Source: CAIVND01 sp035532075 (GTDB lineage Bacteria > Actinomycetota > Acidimicrobiia > Acidimicrobiales > Bog-793). From it: a stretch of 64,000 nt of DNA. Below the pieces are notes generated by a model. It ran no database searches. It was given only the letters and a program-made list of their open reading frames with translations, and had not been told where the DNA came from. Below are positions 44,080 to 52,577 of this stretch, in pieces. The first letter of the stretch is position 1, and every line of letters starts with the position of its first letter. The stretch lies in NCBI GenBank assembly GCA_035532075.1, contig DATKRV010000028.1, positions 12,307 through 76,306 on the forward strand. Reading direction: 5' to 3'. Both the position numbers and the translations under genes were made by a program.

Positions 44080-44685
44080 TCAGGCTCCGATCTCGCGGCG
44101 TCCCTCAAGCGCGCGCCCAAGTGTGAGTTCGTCCGCATATTCAAGGTCTCCACCGACCGGAAGTCCACTCGCAATGCGTGTGACGGTCAATCCCATCGGT
44201 TTGAGAAGTCGCGCGAGGTACATCGCGGTGGTATCTCCCTCAAGGTTGGGGTTTGTGCACAAGATTACCTCCGCAACCCGCTCATCTTCGATACGTGATA
44301 GGAGTTCTCGCACGCGCAACTTTTCAGGTCCAATGCCTTCGATCGGATTCAATGCTCCACCCAGAACGTGGTAACGCCCATTGAATTCATGTGTCCGCTC
44401 AACTGCGACGATGTCGCGCGGATCTTCGACGACGCAGATCTTCGTGGTGTCTCGCTGGTTGTCATCGCAGATCGAGCACTCATGCGACAGAGAAACGTTG
44501 AAGCATCGTTCGCAAAGCGTCGTTCGCTCTTTGACCTCGATGATTGCTCCGGCGAGCCGAAGCGCATCTTCCTTTGCAACCTTGAGCAGGTAGAAAGCGA
44601 TGCGCGCGGCGGATTTCGGCCCGATGCCGGGGAGTCGGCCAAGTTCATCGACGAGATCTTGGATGGGTCCATCAAACAGTGCCAG
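44080..44685 (-). CDS. recR: Recombination protein RecR, probable CTG start
   Basis: Zinc-finger and TOPRIM protein that acts with RecF and RecO in gap repair. The frame reads LFDGPIQDLVDELGRLPGIG, SAARIAFYLLK, a four-Cys zinc finger (CERCFNVSLSHECSIC), EDPRDIVAVE and the TOPRIM end TNPNLEGDTTAMYLA through GLPVGGDLEYADE. No ATG, GTG or TTG precedes the domain: the only TTG is at the middle (44352). A Shine-Dalgarno-like AAAGGGGAAG lies 3-8 bases before a CTG at 44685 (another CTG at 44679), so I place the start there, giving about 201 aa, the normal RecR length. It is 11 bp downstream of ybaB. Confidence 0.88.
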   Translation of the reverse strand: MALFDGPIQDLVDELGRLPGIGPKSAARIAFYLLKVAKEDALRLAGAIIEVKERTTLCERCFNVSLSHECSICDDNQRDTTKICVVEDPRDIVAVERTHEFNGRYHVLGGALNPIEGIGPEKLRVRELLSRIEDERVAEVILCTNPNLEGDTTAMYLARLLKPMGLTVTRIASGLPVGGDLEYADELTLGRALEGRREIGA

Positions 44686-44696
44686 CTTCTTCCCCT

Positions 44697-45047
44697 TTAG
44701 TGAGTCGGGTCGCGATCGTTTGATCCAAAAAGGCCCTCGAGCGCCTGTGCAACTGCTCCGCCCATGGCCTCGCTTCGCACCTTTTTGAGCTGACTTGTCG
44801 CGTCGCGAATTGCTGCGAGGACGAGATCCTCGAGCAGTGAAAGATCGCCGGGATCGACGACCGAGGGATCGATGGTGATCCTGTCGAACGAGAACTCACC
44901 CGAGACCTCGACGCGCACCTTTCCCTGCGCGGCGCTACCGGTCACCATCCGCTCGTTTGCCTGTTGCTCGGCGCGCGAGAGTTGATCTTGCAACTGCGCC
45001 ATTGCGTCAAGGAGACCGTCGCCCCCTTCATCCGGGGAGAGACTCAT
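44697..45047 (-). CDS. YbaB/EbfC-family nucleoid-associated protein
   Basis: 116-aa DNA-binding protein of the YbaB family. MAQLQDQLSRAEQQANERMV, KVRVEVSGEFSFDRITIDPSV and the C-terminal AAIRDATSQLKK match the family. It sits between dnaX and recR, the classical position, with gaps of 3 bp upstream and 11 bp downstream, so it is in that operon. Its homologs bind DNA as dimers and shape the nucleoid. Confidence 0.92.
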   Translation of the reverse strand: MSLSPDEGGDGLLDAMAQLQDQLSRAEQQANERMVTGSAAQGKVRVEVSGEFSFDRITIDPSVVDPGDLSLLEDLVLAAIRDATSQLKKVRSEAMGGAVAQALEGLFGSNDRDPTH

Positions 45048-45050
45048 CGT

Positions 45051-46970
45051 CTAGATCTCCTTTGCGCCCGGGAAGGCGGCGCGGAGCTGGTCTTCTGCCC
45101 AGGCGAAATTGGTGTTCGGCTTCTTTTCGGATTCGTGGTCCGCGAGGGGAAGGCCGAGATCATCGAGATCATCTTCATGCTCGGTTGTATCTGCATTTCG
45201 TCCATCATCTGCCGTGTGCGATTGGAGACGAGGAGCCGACGTTGGAGCAGTTGATCTGATCGCCGGGGCGGGGGTGTGGGGTGCTCCGACGACCAGTCGG
45301 AGACTGAGCTTGGTGCCGAACTGCGTGGAAAGGGTGTCTTCGATATCGGATTTGAGGGGCTCTGCGTGGCGGATGTGCGCTTCGTTGGGAAGCCCGGCGA
45401 TAATCGTCTGGTCCTCAATTGCCATGAACCGGGTTGCCTGGTAGATCGCACGTGCCTTTGGTCGAAGCGACGCAAGGACCTGGTCCTCCCAGACGCGAAC
45501 AAGTTCCTCGAAGGACGGCATCGGACGGCGGTGGGGGTCGCTCCCCTGAGCCTCGACGTCGATGGTCGTGGTGGAATCTAGCGGGTCGCCCGCTTTTGGC
45601 TCCTCGGTCATCGCGCTTTCGTCTTGGAGGTCACGTACGACGGGATCTGCCAACCTCTTTTCGCCACCTGCAGACCTCAGCAGGGCTCCGAGCGATGGGC
45701 GCGGTCTTGAGGCCGCGAGCTCCATTGAAGCTGGATCTTGCGCAGCCGGTGTCGCTGGGGCAGTCGGCTCCGGTGTCCTTGGTGCGAGTGGGGCGGAGGT
45801 CGGTGTCGCCGACATAGCAGCGCCCTTTGGGCTCTGGGGAGCCCCGACAAGCTGTCGTTCGATCCGTTCGATGCGTTCAACGAGCGCCTCGGGAGTCGTC
45901 TCCGCCCCTGGATGCGTGCACCGGATCATTGCGACCTCAAGGGTGATTCGTGGTTCAGGAGCGTCGCGCATTGCGACTATGGCGGCGCCGACAAGCTCCA
46001 TCGCCCGGACACACCGCGCGGTTCCGAGTGAGAGTACCTGATCGCGTTCGAAATCAGAGAGCGGTATTGCGGTATTTGCGTGGTACTGCGCGAGAAAACC
46101 TGCGCGCAGACGCTCGATGACATCGACTCCGAGTTGTTGAGGATCATGACCCGCATCCACCGCGCAGTTGATTGCAATCAAGAGGGCAGCAGTATCGCTC
46201 TCACGCATCGCGCCGATGATCTCGTTGATGACATCGGTGCTGTCTTCGATGACTCCCGATGCCGCAACTTGATCGAGCATGCTGAGTGCGTCGCGCGCCG
46301 AGCCGCGCGCGCGTCGGACCGCGGTATCGAGAGCTCCTTCGGGAAGTTCGAGCCCGGCATCTCGTGCGATATCGGCAAGGAGGGCATCAAGCGTTGTCTC
46401 ATTTATGAGATGAAACTCAAAGTGTTGGGTGCGGCTACGGATAGTGGGAAGGACCTTCTGGGGATCGGTCGTCGCGAGGACAAAAACGACATGCTCGGGG
46501 GGCTCTTCGAGCGTCTTGAGGAGCGCATTTGAAGCCTGTGCTGAAAGCATGTGGACTTCGTCGACGATGTAGACCTTCCAGCGACCCGGGGTCGCGAGGG
46601 TCGATCGTGCCACCAAATCTCGCATTGCATCTACGCCGTTGTTCGAGGCCGCGTCGAGCTCGTGAACGTCGAACGAGGAGCCAGCGGTGATGGAGCGGCA
46701 TGAGGCGCAGATTCCGCAGGGTTCGCCCTCTTGTGGAGATTCACAGTCAAGCGCCTTGGCGAGGATTCGAGCGGTGGAGGTCTTGCCGGTGCCACGTGGA
46801 CCGCTGAATAGATACGCGTGAGCAACGCGGCCATCTCGAACCGCATTGCGCAACGCGAGCGCGACATGCTCTTGTCCTCGGACCTCGTGGAATCGCTGCG
46901 GACGATAGCGCCGATAGAGGGATTGATACGGTAAATCTGCCTCGGGAGATGTTGGAACATTCTTGGCCAC
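45051..46970 (-). CDS. dnaX: DNA polymerase III gamma/tau subunit DnaX
   Basis: Clamp-loader ATPase. YQSLYRRYRPQRFHEVRGQE marks the start of the motor, with Walker A FSGPRGTGKTS, a Cys-rich zinc module (CGICASCRSI), Walker B VYIVDEVHMLS and the SRC-like motif TIRSRTQHF. The remaining part holds domain III and a Pro/Ala-rich tau-like linker with a C-terminal module. The start is uncertain: GTG at 46970, which gives about 639 aa, is used; ATG at 47030 or GTG at 47000 are alternatives, and anything upstream of 47075 would overlap the SRP RNA gene. First gene of the ybaB-recR-accD operon. Confidence 0.93.
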   Translation of the reverse strand: MAKNVPTSPEADLPYQSLYRRYRPQRFHEVRGQEHVALALRNAVRDGRVAHAYLFSGPRGTGKTSTARILAKALDCESPQEGEPCGICASCRSITAGSSFDVHELDAASNNGVDAMRDLVARSTLATPGRWKVYIVDEVHMLSAQASNALLKTLEEPPEHVVFVLATTDPQKVLPTIRSRTQHFEFHLINETTLDALLADIARDAGLELPEGALDTAVRRARGSARDALSMLDQVAASGVIEDSTDVINEIIGAMRESDTAALLIAINCAVDAGHDPQQLGVDVIERLRAGFLAQYHANTAIPLSDFERDQVLSLGTARCVRAMELVGAAIVAMRDAPEPRITLEVAMIRCTHPGAETTPEALVERIERIERQLVGAPQSPKGAAMSATPTSAPLAPRTPEPTAPATPAAQDPASMELAASRPRPSLGALLRSAGGEKRLADPVVRDLQDESAMTEEPKAGDPLDSTTTIDVEAQGSDPHRRPMPSFEELVRVWEDQVLASLRPKARAIYQATRFMAIEDQTIIAGLPNEAHIRHAEPLKSDIEDTLSTQFGTKLSLRLVVGAPHTPAPAIRSTAPTSAPRLQSHTADDGRNADTTEHEDDLDDLGLPLADHESEKKPNTNFAWAEDQLRAAFPGAKEI

Positions 46971-47074
46971 GTCCTCGAGCCTAATGGCCGAGAGCGTCAC
47001 GAGAGAATGGACAGATCCGGACCGTTCCATCAGGAGAACAGTCGATATCGCCGGGAGAGAACGTCCTCCCCTGC

Positions 47075-47188
47075 GTGTGCAACGGCCAGGTCCCCTGCGG
47101 CACACTCAATGTTCCGCTGAGAGCTGCTGCCTTCCGACCCTGACTCGGTTCACGGGATTGCGTTGCGCAGAACCCGGCCGCTGCACAC
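47075..47188 (-). ncRNA. ffs: Signal recognition particle RNA (4.5S type)
   Basis: The minus strand contains the SRP domain IV signature GTCAGGGTCGGAAGGCAGCAGC-like core (GGAA tetraloop and symmetric internal loop) near 47125-47146. The two ends pair: GTGTGCAGCGGCC at the 5' end with GGCCGTTGCACAC at the 3' end, 13 pairs with one G-U. The length of about 114 nt (up to 118 if GC extensions are counted) fits small bacterial SRP RNAs. It lies just upstream of dnaX on the same strand, a known conserved position. Confidence 0.92.
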
Positions 47189-47228
47189 GCGGGTGAGGAC
47201 CATTACAGGGTAGCGTCTATTGCTCCGA

Positions 47229-47316
47229 GGATGAGTGCGAGAGCGGCCGAATCGGCACGATTGGAAATCGTGTGAGGGGAAACCCTCCGTGGGTTCAAAT
47301 CCCACCTCATCCGCCA
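47229..47316 (+). tRNA. tRNA-Ser (anticodon GGA), CCA encoded
   Basis: Acceptor stem GGATGAG/CTCATCC with discriminator G and encoded CCA (47314-47316). Anticodon stem CACGA/TCGTG with loop TTGGAAA gives anticodon GGA. A long variable arm (GTGAGGGGAAACCCTCC region) and GGGTTCAAATCCC T-arm are present. A duplicated copy of the last 13 bases follows immediately. Confidence 0.95.
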
Positions 47317-47326
47317 CCTCATCCGC
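47302..47326. repeat. Tandem duplication of the tRNA-Ser 3' end
   Basis: CCACCTCATCCGC occurs at 47302-47314 and again at 47314-47326, sharing one base. The first copy is the 3' strand of the T-stem and acceptor of tRNA-Ser(GGA). Duplicated tRNA 3' ends of this kind are typical of att scars, but nothing lies between the copies; slippage is equally possible. Confidence 0.75.
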
Positions 47327-48606
47327 AAGTGGTCGTTCCGCGAACGCGATGAAGCAATATCGGGGTGCCGGTGTCTGACTCATCGGTGCTGATGGCCCAA
47401 CACACGTTCGACCCCCCACCAGCCACTACTGAGGGCTCCGAACGCCGATTGTCCATCGGTGGTCGGTCTGGCGGGGAAATCTCGGGTGGGCGTGTTACGC
47501 CGTTGCCTCCCCCAACGACAGGGCCGTTCGAGTGAGGAGGTGGGCCACAACGTTGGCGGAACGGCGCCCGAACACCTCCTCGGGACAGCCGCCAGCCTCG
47601 AGGCGTAACACCGACAATGGCACGATGCCCCAAATAGCGACCACCTCCGGTTGCGACGCGGACCGCTGTCAGGTAATCGGGAAAACGCCCATTCGAAGGG
47701 CGCTCTTCCCGGGAACCCACTCGATGCGGTCGGGCAAGATCCGTACCCGGCCTATGAACTCGCTCGCGTCACGCACTCACTGCCCAATGTTCGTTCCGTG
47801 CCCCCGTGCTTCCCACGCCAGAACCTGACCGGTCATCTCCGGTTGGGACGGATCGGATGGTACCTGCTGATATTTGCGTCGGCACGCGATGTAGAGCTTC
47901 CCTAGCCCGAGGACGAATAACGCGCCGGTCCAGCTGGCTTTCAAGATCAAGCTCGCTCCGCTATAGACAACGACGATGAGAAAGAAGACGGTCTGACGCC
48001 TCTGTCGCCTGTCGCGCTGCTACGCGCTTTCAATGCCGAGGCTGCTTTTTTTAAAAGTTCCGTACCTCGCGCATTGATCCCTGGTCGATCTGACATCATG
48101 CCCAAGAGTCAGGCTGGTTTCTAGAGACAGATCTCTCGATCTGAGCAACCGGGTCGTCGGGCGAACTCGGTCAACCGGGAGATCCGATCAGGCGGATCGG
48201 GTGCTGGTCAACGTGGCATCGGGCCCGGTGGTAAGCGAGCAAACAGTTTCGGTCGCGGGACTGGCATTGACGCAGACGTGCTCTGCCTGGCCGGTGAGTT
48301 GCCCCTTTGACGAGCCCGGCACAATTTGCGCAATTGAGTTCTTTCAACGTCGAATTGTGTCGTCCTATCGGGCTGCTTGGCGCGATGGAGAGATTCGTCA
48401 CGAGCAGTGCAGACATTGGGTTTTCGCTGTATCTCGCGTCTCTCTGTTCTTGTGCGCTGCCATGGTGCGCGTTCTTCCCATGATCGTGACATCAGCTGAC
48501 CTAGAGTGATGCTCCCGACGGAAACAGATGTCTTGGATGTGTTGAACCCGGGTCGATCGCGCAGTTCTCGTGTTGGGCTGCCAGCACACCTGAGAGGGGA
48601 GCGCCC
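47327..48606. other. Gene-poor region between the two tRNA-Ser genes
   Basis: About 1.3 kb without a defendable gene. On the minus strand, roughly 47985 to 47777, a frame opened by a TAG reads RQTVFFLIVVVYSGASLIL and then GALFVLGLGKLYIACRR, which looks like two membrane helices, but it has no ATG/GTG/TTG upstream of the first helix, so it is probably a gene remnant. Other open frames in the stretch have low-complexity content. Confidence 0.45.
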
Positions 48607-49086
48607 GTGCAGTGGACCGATGAACAATTGATGCTCCTTGCGATCGAGCAGGCCACGCTTGCCATGGACCAAGGAGAGGTTCCCGTCGGGGCGGTCGTCT
48701 GTTTCGATGACGAGGTGATCGCCAGGGCATACAACGGCCGCGAGAGGCAAAAAAATCCCGTCGCGCATGCAGAGATCCTTGCCCTGGGCGGGGCCGCAGG
48801 TCGACTTGGCAACTGGAGGCTCGAAGGTTCCACGCTGGTCGTGACGCTTGAGCCCTGCTCGATGTGCGCAGGAGCGCTCGTCAACGCCCGCGTTGACCGC
48901 GTGGTGTTTGGGGCATCTGATCCAAAGGCGGGAGCGTGTGGAACGCTCTACAACCTTTGCAGCGATCCGCGGCTCAACCATGAAGTCAGTGTTACCTCCG
49001 GTGTTCTCGCGAAAGAGTGTGGTGAACTTCTCCAATCGTTCTTTTCTCAGCGCCGAGTCAACAACGTGGTGGGGCAGAACAACTAG
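48607..49086 (+). CDS. tadA: tRNA-specific adenosine deaminase TadA
   Basis: Zinc deaminase that converts A34 to inosine in tRNA-Arg(ACG). The zinc motifs are HAEILAL (His with catalytic Glu) and PCSMCAGAL, with the flanking RVVFGASDPKAGACG typical of TadA. 159 aa. GTG start at 48607 with GAGGGGAG just upstream. It is placed between two serine tRNA genes, and near dnaX-recR, a common actinobacterial location. Confidence 0.93.
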   Translation: MQWTDEQLMLLAIEQATLAMDQGEVPVGAVVCFDDEVIARAYNGRERQKNPVAHAEILALGGAAGRLGNWRLEGSTLVVTLEPCSMCAGALVNARVDRVVFGASDPKAGACGTLYNLCSDPRLNHEVSVTSGVLAKECGELLQSFFSQRRVNNVVGQNN

Positions 49087-49129
49087 GTGCGCGAAATCGC
49101 GTGAGTTATCGTCCACTAGCCTCGTGAGC

Positions 49130-49216
49130 GGATGAGTGCGAGAGTGGACGAATCGGACGGTCTCGAAAACCGTTGAGGTCGCAAGGCTTCCGTGGGTTCG
49201 AATCCCACCTCATCCG
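49130..49216 (+). tRNA. tRNA-Ser (anticodon CGA)
   Basis: Acceptor stem GGATGAG/CTCATCC with discriminator G; anticodon stem ACGGT/ACCGT with loop CTCGAAA gives CGA. A long variable arm (GAGGTCGCAAGGCTTCC region) and GGGTTCGAATCCC T-arm follow. CCA is not encoded (CCG). The first seven and last eight bases are the same as in the tRNA-Ser(GGA) at 47229. Its 3' end overlaps the stop codon of the minus-strand MBL gene. Confidence 0.95.
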
Positions 49217-50175
49217 CCGATTCGGTCTTTTGTTTCGATCCATCGTCGCAACCCGGCAGCATTTGAGTGAATGCCATTTAGCGTCTCGATCCTCGTGCGC
49301 TGTTCTGGATCGACATCGTCGTTTTCCTGGGCGAACTCAGCTGTCAACGCCTCTGCAATGTCCATGCCGCCGTGGTAGGCATTTTCTGCAACGCCGACCC
49401 ATTCACGGAGTCGCATCTCTGCCTCTTGGAGAAGGTCATTGGGATCAAGCGGGATGAGTCCGTAATGGGTGAGTGCGATCCCCGCAGGACGCAGCGCGGA
49501 GAATCTTCTCATTGAGGCGATTGCCTTCGTAAAGTCAAAGTCCGCTGGAGGTGTCGCCGGTCTGAGTACCCCTCCGTCAGGGAGTTGGACTCCGAGTGCA
49601 TCGCCAGCAAAGAGCAGTCCGCTCGTCTCGTCGAGAAAGGCAAGGTGATGTTTTGCGTGTCCGGGCGAGTCGATCGCGCGCACAGCTCGATTGCCGACAT
49701 CGACGATGTCGTCATCGAACAGAACAACGATTCGTTCTGCGTCGGTCGGGTCGAGTCGGCCATAGAGGCTGTCGAGAAGATCGCCATAGACACGCGACGC
49801 GCTATCGATGAGGCGCGATGGGTCGACGAGGTGACGCGCTCCGAGCTCATGGACGTAGACCGTGGCGTTTGGAAAAAGTCGGGCAATGTCCCCGACTCCT
49901 CCAGCGTGGTCCAGGTGGATGTGAGTGACCGCAACTCCGGCGAGGCTTTCGTGGTCGACGCCAATCTGAGCAAGCGCGCGCGACAATGTTGCGACAGATG
50001 ACTGTGAGCCAGTTTCGATAAGGAGTGGTCGCGAGCCGGTGACGAGATACCCGGCCGTGGCCTTTTCCCACCCACCAAGCAGCGTATCGATCTCGAGCAC
50101 CCCTGGCGCGATCTCGTTGACAAGTGCTTCGTCACTCTCGTTCTGTGTCTCCATCGATTCACCGGGAGGCGTCAT
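49210..50175 (-). CDS. MBL-fold metallo-hydrolase
   Basis: Metallo-beta-lactamase-fold hydrolase with THIHLDHAGG as the zinc-binding motif, a second His at DSPGHAKHH and an Asp in FAGDALGV; the likely C-terminal His is ALTHYG. About 321 aa. The end of the gene, including its TGA (49210-49212), lies inside the tRNA-Ser(CGA) gene on the other strand. ATG at 50175, or ATG at 50154 with GGTGA upstream, could be the start. It is 7 bp downstream of the PyrE-like gene. Substrate unknown. Confidence 0.88.
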   Translation of the reverse strand: MTPPGESMETQNESDEALVNEIAPGVLEIDTLLGGWEKATAGYLVTGSRPLLIETGSQSSVATLSRALAQIGVDHESLAGVAVTHIHLDHAGGVGDIARLFPNATVYVHELGARHLVDPSRLIDSASRVYGDLLDSLYGRLDPTDAERIVVLFDDDIVDVGNRAVRAIDSPGHAKHHLAFLDETSGLLFAGDALGVQLPDGGVLRPATPPADFDFTKAIASMRRFSALRPAGIALTHYGLIPLDPNDLLQEAEMRLREWVGVAENAYHGGMDIAEALTAEFAQENDDVDPEQRTRIETLNGIHSNAAGLRRWIETKDRIGG

Positions 50176-50182
50176 CGATGGA

Positions 50183-50764
50183 TCACGCGATCGGTTCGAT
50201 ATTGAGGTCGCGGTATGTGAAGAGCGCGAAGTAGGGAACCGAGCGCTTTGCAAACTCTTCTGTCGCCCGATCGCCGCGATCGAGAAGGGTGCAGGCCGCG
50301 ATGACCTCTGCGCCAGTACGTTCCAGGACATCTATCGCCTCAAGAACAGAGCGCCCGGTTGAGACGGTGTCTTCGAAGGCCACAACACGAGTACCAGCGC
50401 CGACCTCTGCGCCTTCGATCCGGCGCTTGGATCCGTGGTCCTTCTCTGCTTTTCGAACCGAGAACCAGTTTGTCTTCGTGATGAGGGCGACGGCGTGGGC
50501 GACTGGATCTGCGCCCATTGTCATTCCACCGATCGCAGAGAAATCGATCGTTGCAATCTCGAGTGCCTTGATCACGCCGCGTGCTGCGAGCTCGAGGTCT
50601 TTACCGCGCGAGACGGCGCGACGCATGTCGACATAGTCATGGCTGAGTCCGCCGGAAGAGAGACGGAAGGGCTCGACCCTGTGGGAGTACCCGCGCTCTT
50701 CGATCACGTTGAGCAAATCGGTACGAAGCGGTTCGGTCAGTTCGATCTGGAGACGGCTGGTCAT
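50183..50764 (-). CDS. pyrE: Orotate phosphoribosyltransferase-like protein
   Basis: 193-aa type I phosphoribosyltransferase. The PRPP-binding motif is VVAFEDTVSTGRSVLEAI and the preceding GGMTMGADPVAHAVAL and FSVRKAEKDHG match OPRT, with the Lys of the flexible loop. It would make OMP from orotate in pyrimidine synthesis. No other pyr gene is beside it, so a PyrE-like enzyme with another base cannot be excluded. ATG at 50764 gives the N-terminus MTSRLQIEL; an upstream extension is not protein-like. Confidence 0.8.
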   Translation of the reverse strand: MTSRLQIELTEPLRTDLLNVIEERGYSHRVEPFRLSSGGLSHDYVDMRRAVSRGKDLELAARGVIKALEIATIDFSAIGGMTMGADPVAHAVALITKTNWFSVRKAEKDHGSKRRIEGAEVGAGTRVVAFEDTVSTGRSVLEAIDVLERTGAEVIAACTLLDRGDRATEEFAKRSVPYFALFTYRDLNIEPIA

Positions 50765-51103
50765 ATGTGGCAACTGTAGGGCGCAACGCGAGGTGATGAA
50801 AGACCGACCGTAGTCTGATCCTCTGCAGACAGAGACCGAGCCGTTCGTTGGTAGCGGGCGTCGAACCGACAACTCTCACCCGGCAACATGATGTCGAGCA
50901 AGGTGACGCCTTGCTCAAGAGTGGTCGCGATCTTGAATACCTTTCGAACCTCACTCGCAATCGAGACCGTAACTCTCTCGCGCTGGTGACTGAGGTTGGG
51001 CGCGAGAATATACGATCCATCGCTCTTGACAGCGAGGAACTCTGCCCATGTCGCACGGTTTTGTTGATCCGCCTTTCCCGTCTCTTGTACTCTTGCCCGA
51101 GCG
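50765..51103. other. Intergenic region with a perfect 8-bp hairpin
   Basis: No gene recognised. GAGCAAGG (50896-50903) and CCTTGCTC (50909-50916) form a perfect hairpin with loop TGACG. No T-run follows, so a regulatory or structural role is open. Divergent promoters for the PyrE-like gene and the VIT-family gene should lie here. Confidence 0.5.
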
Positions 51104-52036
51104 ATGGGGGTGATTTCGACCTCATCGATGAATGCTCGGACGATGGAGAGCGCCCTGGAGCGTGATATTTGGGAGAGGTCCAGAGAGATTTCGAGCGAGC
51201 GTTACAGCGAAGCTCAACGTCTGGTCTCTCGTCGCTGGTCTTTCAAGTTCGGCGCTAGCGTTGCAATGATGGCAGCGAACAGAGTTTCGAGGTACATCCA
51301 ATCGCAGCTCGGTCTTGGGAGATCTGAGGCCGAAGTGCTCCATGGGGGATTGAGGACGCATCGTGATGTGCGGAATGGGTCGCTTCGCGCGGCGATCTTT
51401 GGCTTCAATGACGGTCTGGTCTCTAACGTCTCGCTCGTGCTCGGCACCCTTGGGGCGCATCCTGGAGGAGGGGTCATCCGCCTTGCCGGCCTTGCTGGCC
51501 TCTTTGGTGGTTCATTTTCAATGGCTGCAGGTGAGTACATCTCCATGAGTGGCCAGCGCGAGGTCTTCGAAAGAGAGCTCTCGATGGAGCGCGATGAGCT
51601 GAAGAATCAGCCAGAGGCTGAGTTTCTCGAACTTGAAGCGATTTATGTCGATCGGGGAATTTCGGCTGAAGTTGCACACCAGCTGGTACACGAATTGATG
51701 GCGGACCCAAAGCTCGCTCTTGCCGCTCATGCTCGTGAGGAACTCGGTATCGACCCCGGATCGCTCGGTTCTCCGATTCAGGCGGCGGTGAGTTCGTTTC
51801 TCACCTTTGCCCTTGGGGCATTTATCCCGCTCATTCCCTTCCTCGGGGGTTCGGGATCGCTTGTCGTGGCGCTGGTGGCTATCGGACTTACCGCACTGGC
51901 TGCGATCACCGGCGGTGCTGGTCTTTCGTTTTTCACCCTGAGACCACCCGCTTTCTCCGCGCTGCGCTCATTGCTCATCTGTGGCGTCGCTGGCGGCGTG
52001 ACCTTTGGGATCGGCGCTTTGATTGGAGGGGCGTGA
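51104..52036 (+). CDS. VIT1/CCC1-family iron or manganese transporter
   Basis: 310 aa. The C-terminal 200 residues form the VIT1/CCC1 fold: IFGFNDGLVSNVSLVLGTLG (first signature), SMAAGEYISMSGQ (second), and three C-terminal helices (FALGAFIPLIPFLGG, VALVAIGLTALAAITG, LICGVAGGVTFGIGALIG). A 90-residue charged extension at the N-terminus is unlike classical VIT proteins and reads as helical. The family moves Fe2+ or Mn2+. The start is uncertain: 51104, 51143 and 51266 are possible. Confidence 0.85.
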   Translation: MGVISTSSMNARTMESALERDIWERSREISSERYSEAQRLVSRRWSFKFGASVAMMAANRVSRYIQSQLGLGRSEAEVLHGGLRTHRDVRNGSLRAAIFGFNDGLVSNVSLVLGTLGAHPGGGVIRLAGLAGLFGGSFSMAAGEYISMSGQREVFERELSMERDELKNQPEAEFLELEAIYVDRGISAEVAHQLVHELMADPKLALAAHAREELGIDPGSLGSPIQAAVSSFLTFALGAFIPLIPFLGGSGSLVVALVAIGLTALAAITGGAGLSFFTLRPPAFSALRSLLICGVAGGVTFGIGALIGGA

Positions 52037-52038
52037 TC

Positions 52039-52548
52039 ATGCACTCGACGCCCCCTTCTTCGGGCCGGATCATTCTCGTTCGTCACGCGGACGCAGGAGA
52101 TCGCACCGTGTTCGAACGGCCGGATTACCTCCGACCGCTCACCGAGAAGGGTATACATCAGGCACGCGAGATCGCGGAAATTCTCGGTACCTACGATCCG
52201 AGTCGGATCGTTTCAAGCAAGGCGGTGCGATGTCTCGCAACCGTCGCACCTCTTGCGGAACGACTTGCTCTTGAGATCGAACAGGTCGATGAATTATTTG
52301 AGGGAAGCGATCCGAGGGAGTCCTGGAGTGAGCTTCTTGATCTTGTTGCTGAAAGAGATGGCACGCTGGTTGCCTGTAGCCATGGGGATGTGATTCCGGG
52401 CATCATCGAGTTGTTGAGTGACTGTAGTGCTCCTCATAGCAAGTTCCCCAAGATCAAGAAGGGGTCAATGGTGGTGCTCGATCTCGGCGGAGCACCGGAT
52501 CCCGAAATGCATTTCGTTCCTGCCCCTCGCAGAGGTGGACAGATTTGA
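52039..52548 (+). CDS. SixA-like histidine phosphatase
   Basis: Phosphoglycerate-mutase-superfamily phosphatase: IILVRHADAGDR carries the catalytic His of the RHG/RHA motif, and ACSHGDVIPG supplies the second His. About 169 aa, similar to SixA, which dephosphorylates phosphohistidine proteins. It overlaps the preceding transporter stop (TGATC-ATG), with GTG at 52033 as an alternative start, so it is likely in that transcript. Confidence 0.85.
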   Translation: MHSTPPSSGRIILVRHADAGDRTVFERPDYLRPLTEKGIHQAREIAEILGTYDPSRIVSSKAVRCLATVAPLAERLALEIEQVDELFEGSDPRESWSELLDLVAERDGTLVACSHGDVIPGIIELLSDCSAPHSKFPKIKKGSMVVLDLGGAPDPEMHFVPAPRRGGQI

Positions 52549-52577
52549 CGGGAGACGTCAGCCAAAAAGGAGCTCCG

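Noticed and set aside
50820..50920. tRNA-like GGTTCGA sequence on the minus strand near the pyrE-like gene
   Set aside because: The T-stem does not pair fully and no acceptor or anticodon arm can be built around it.
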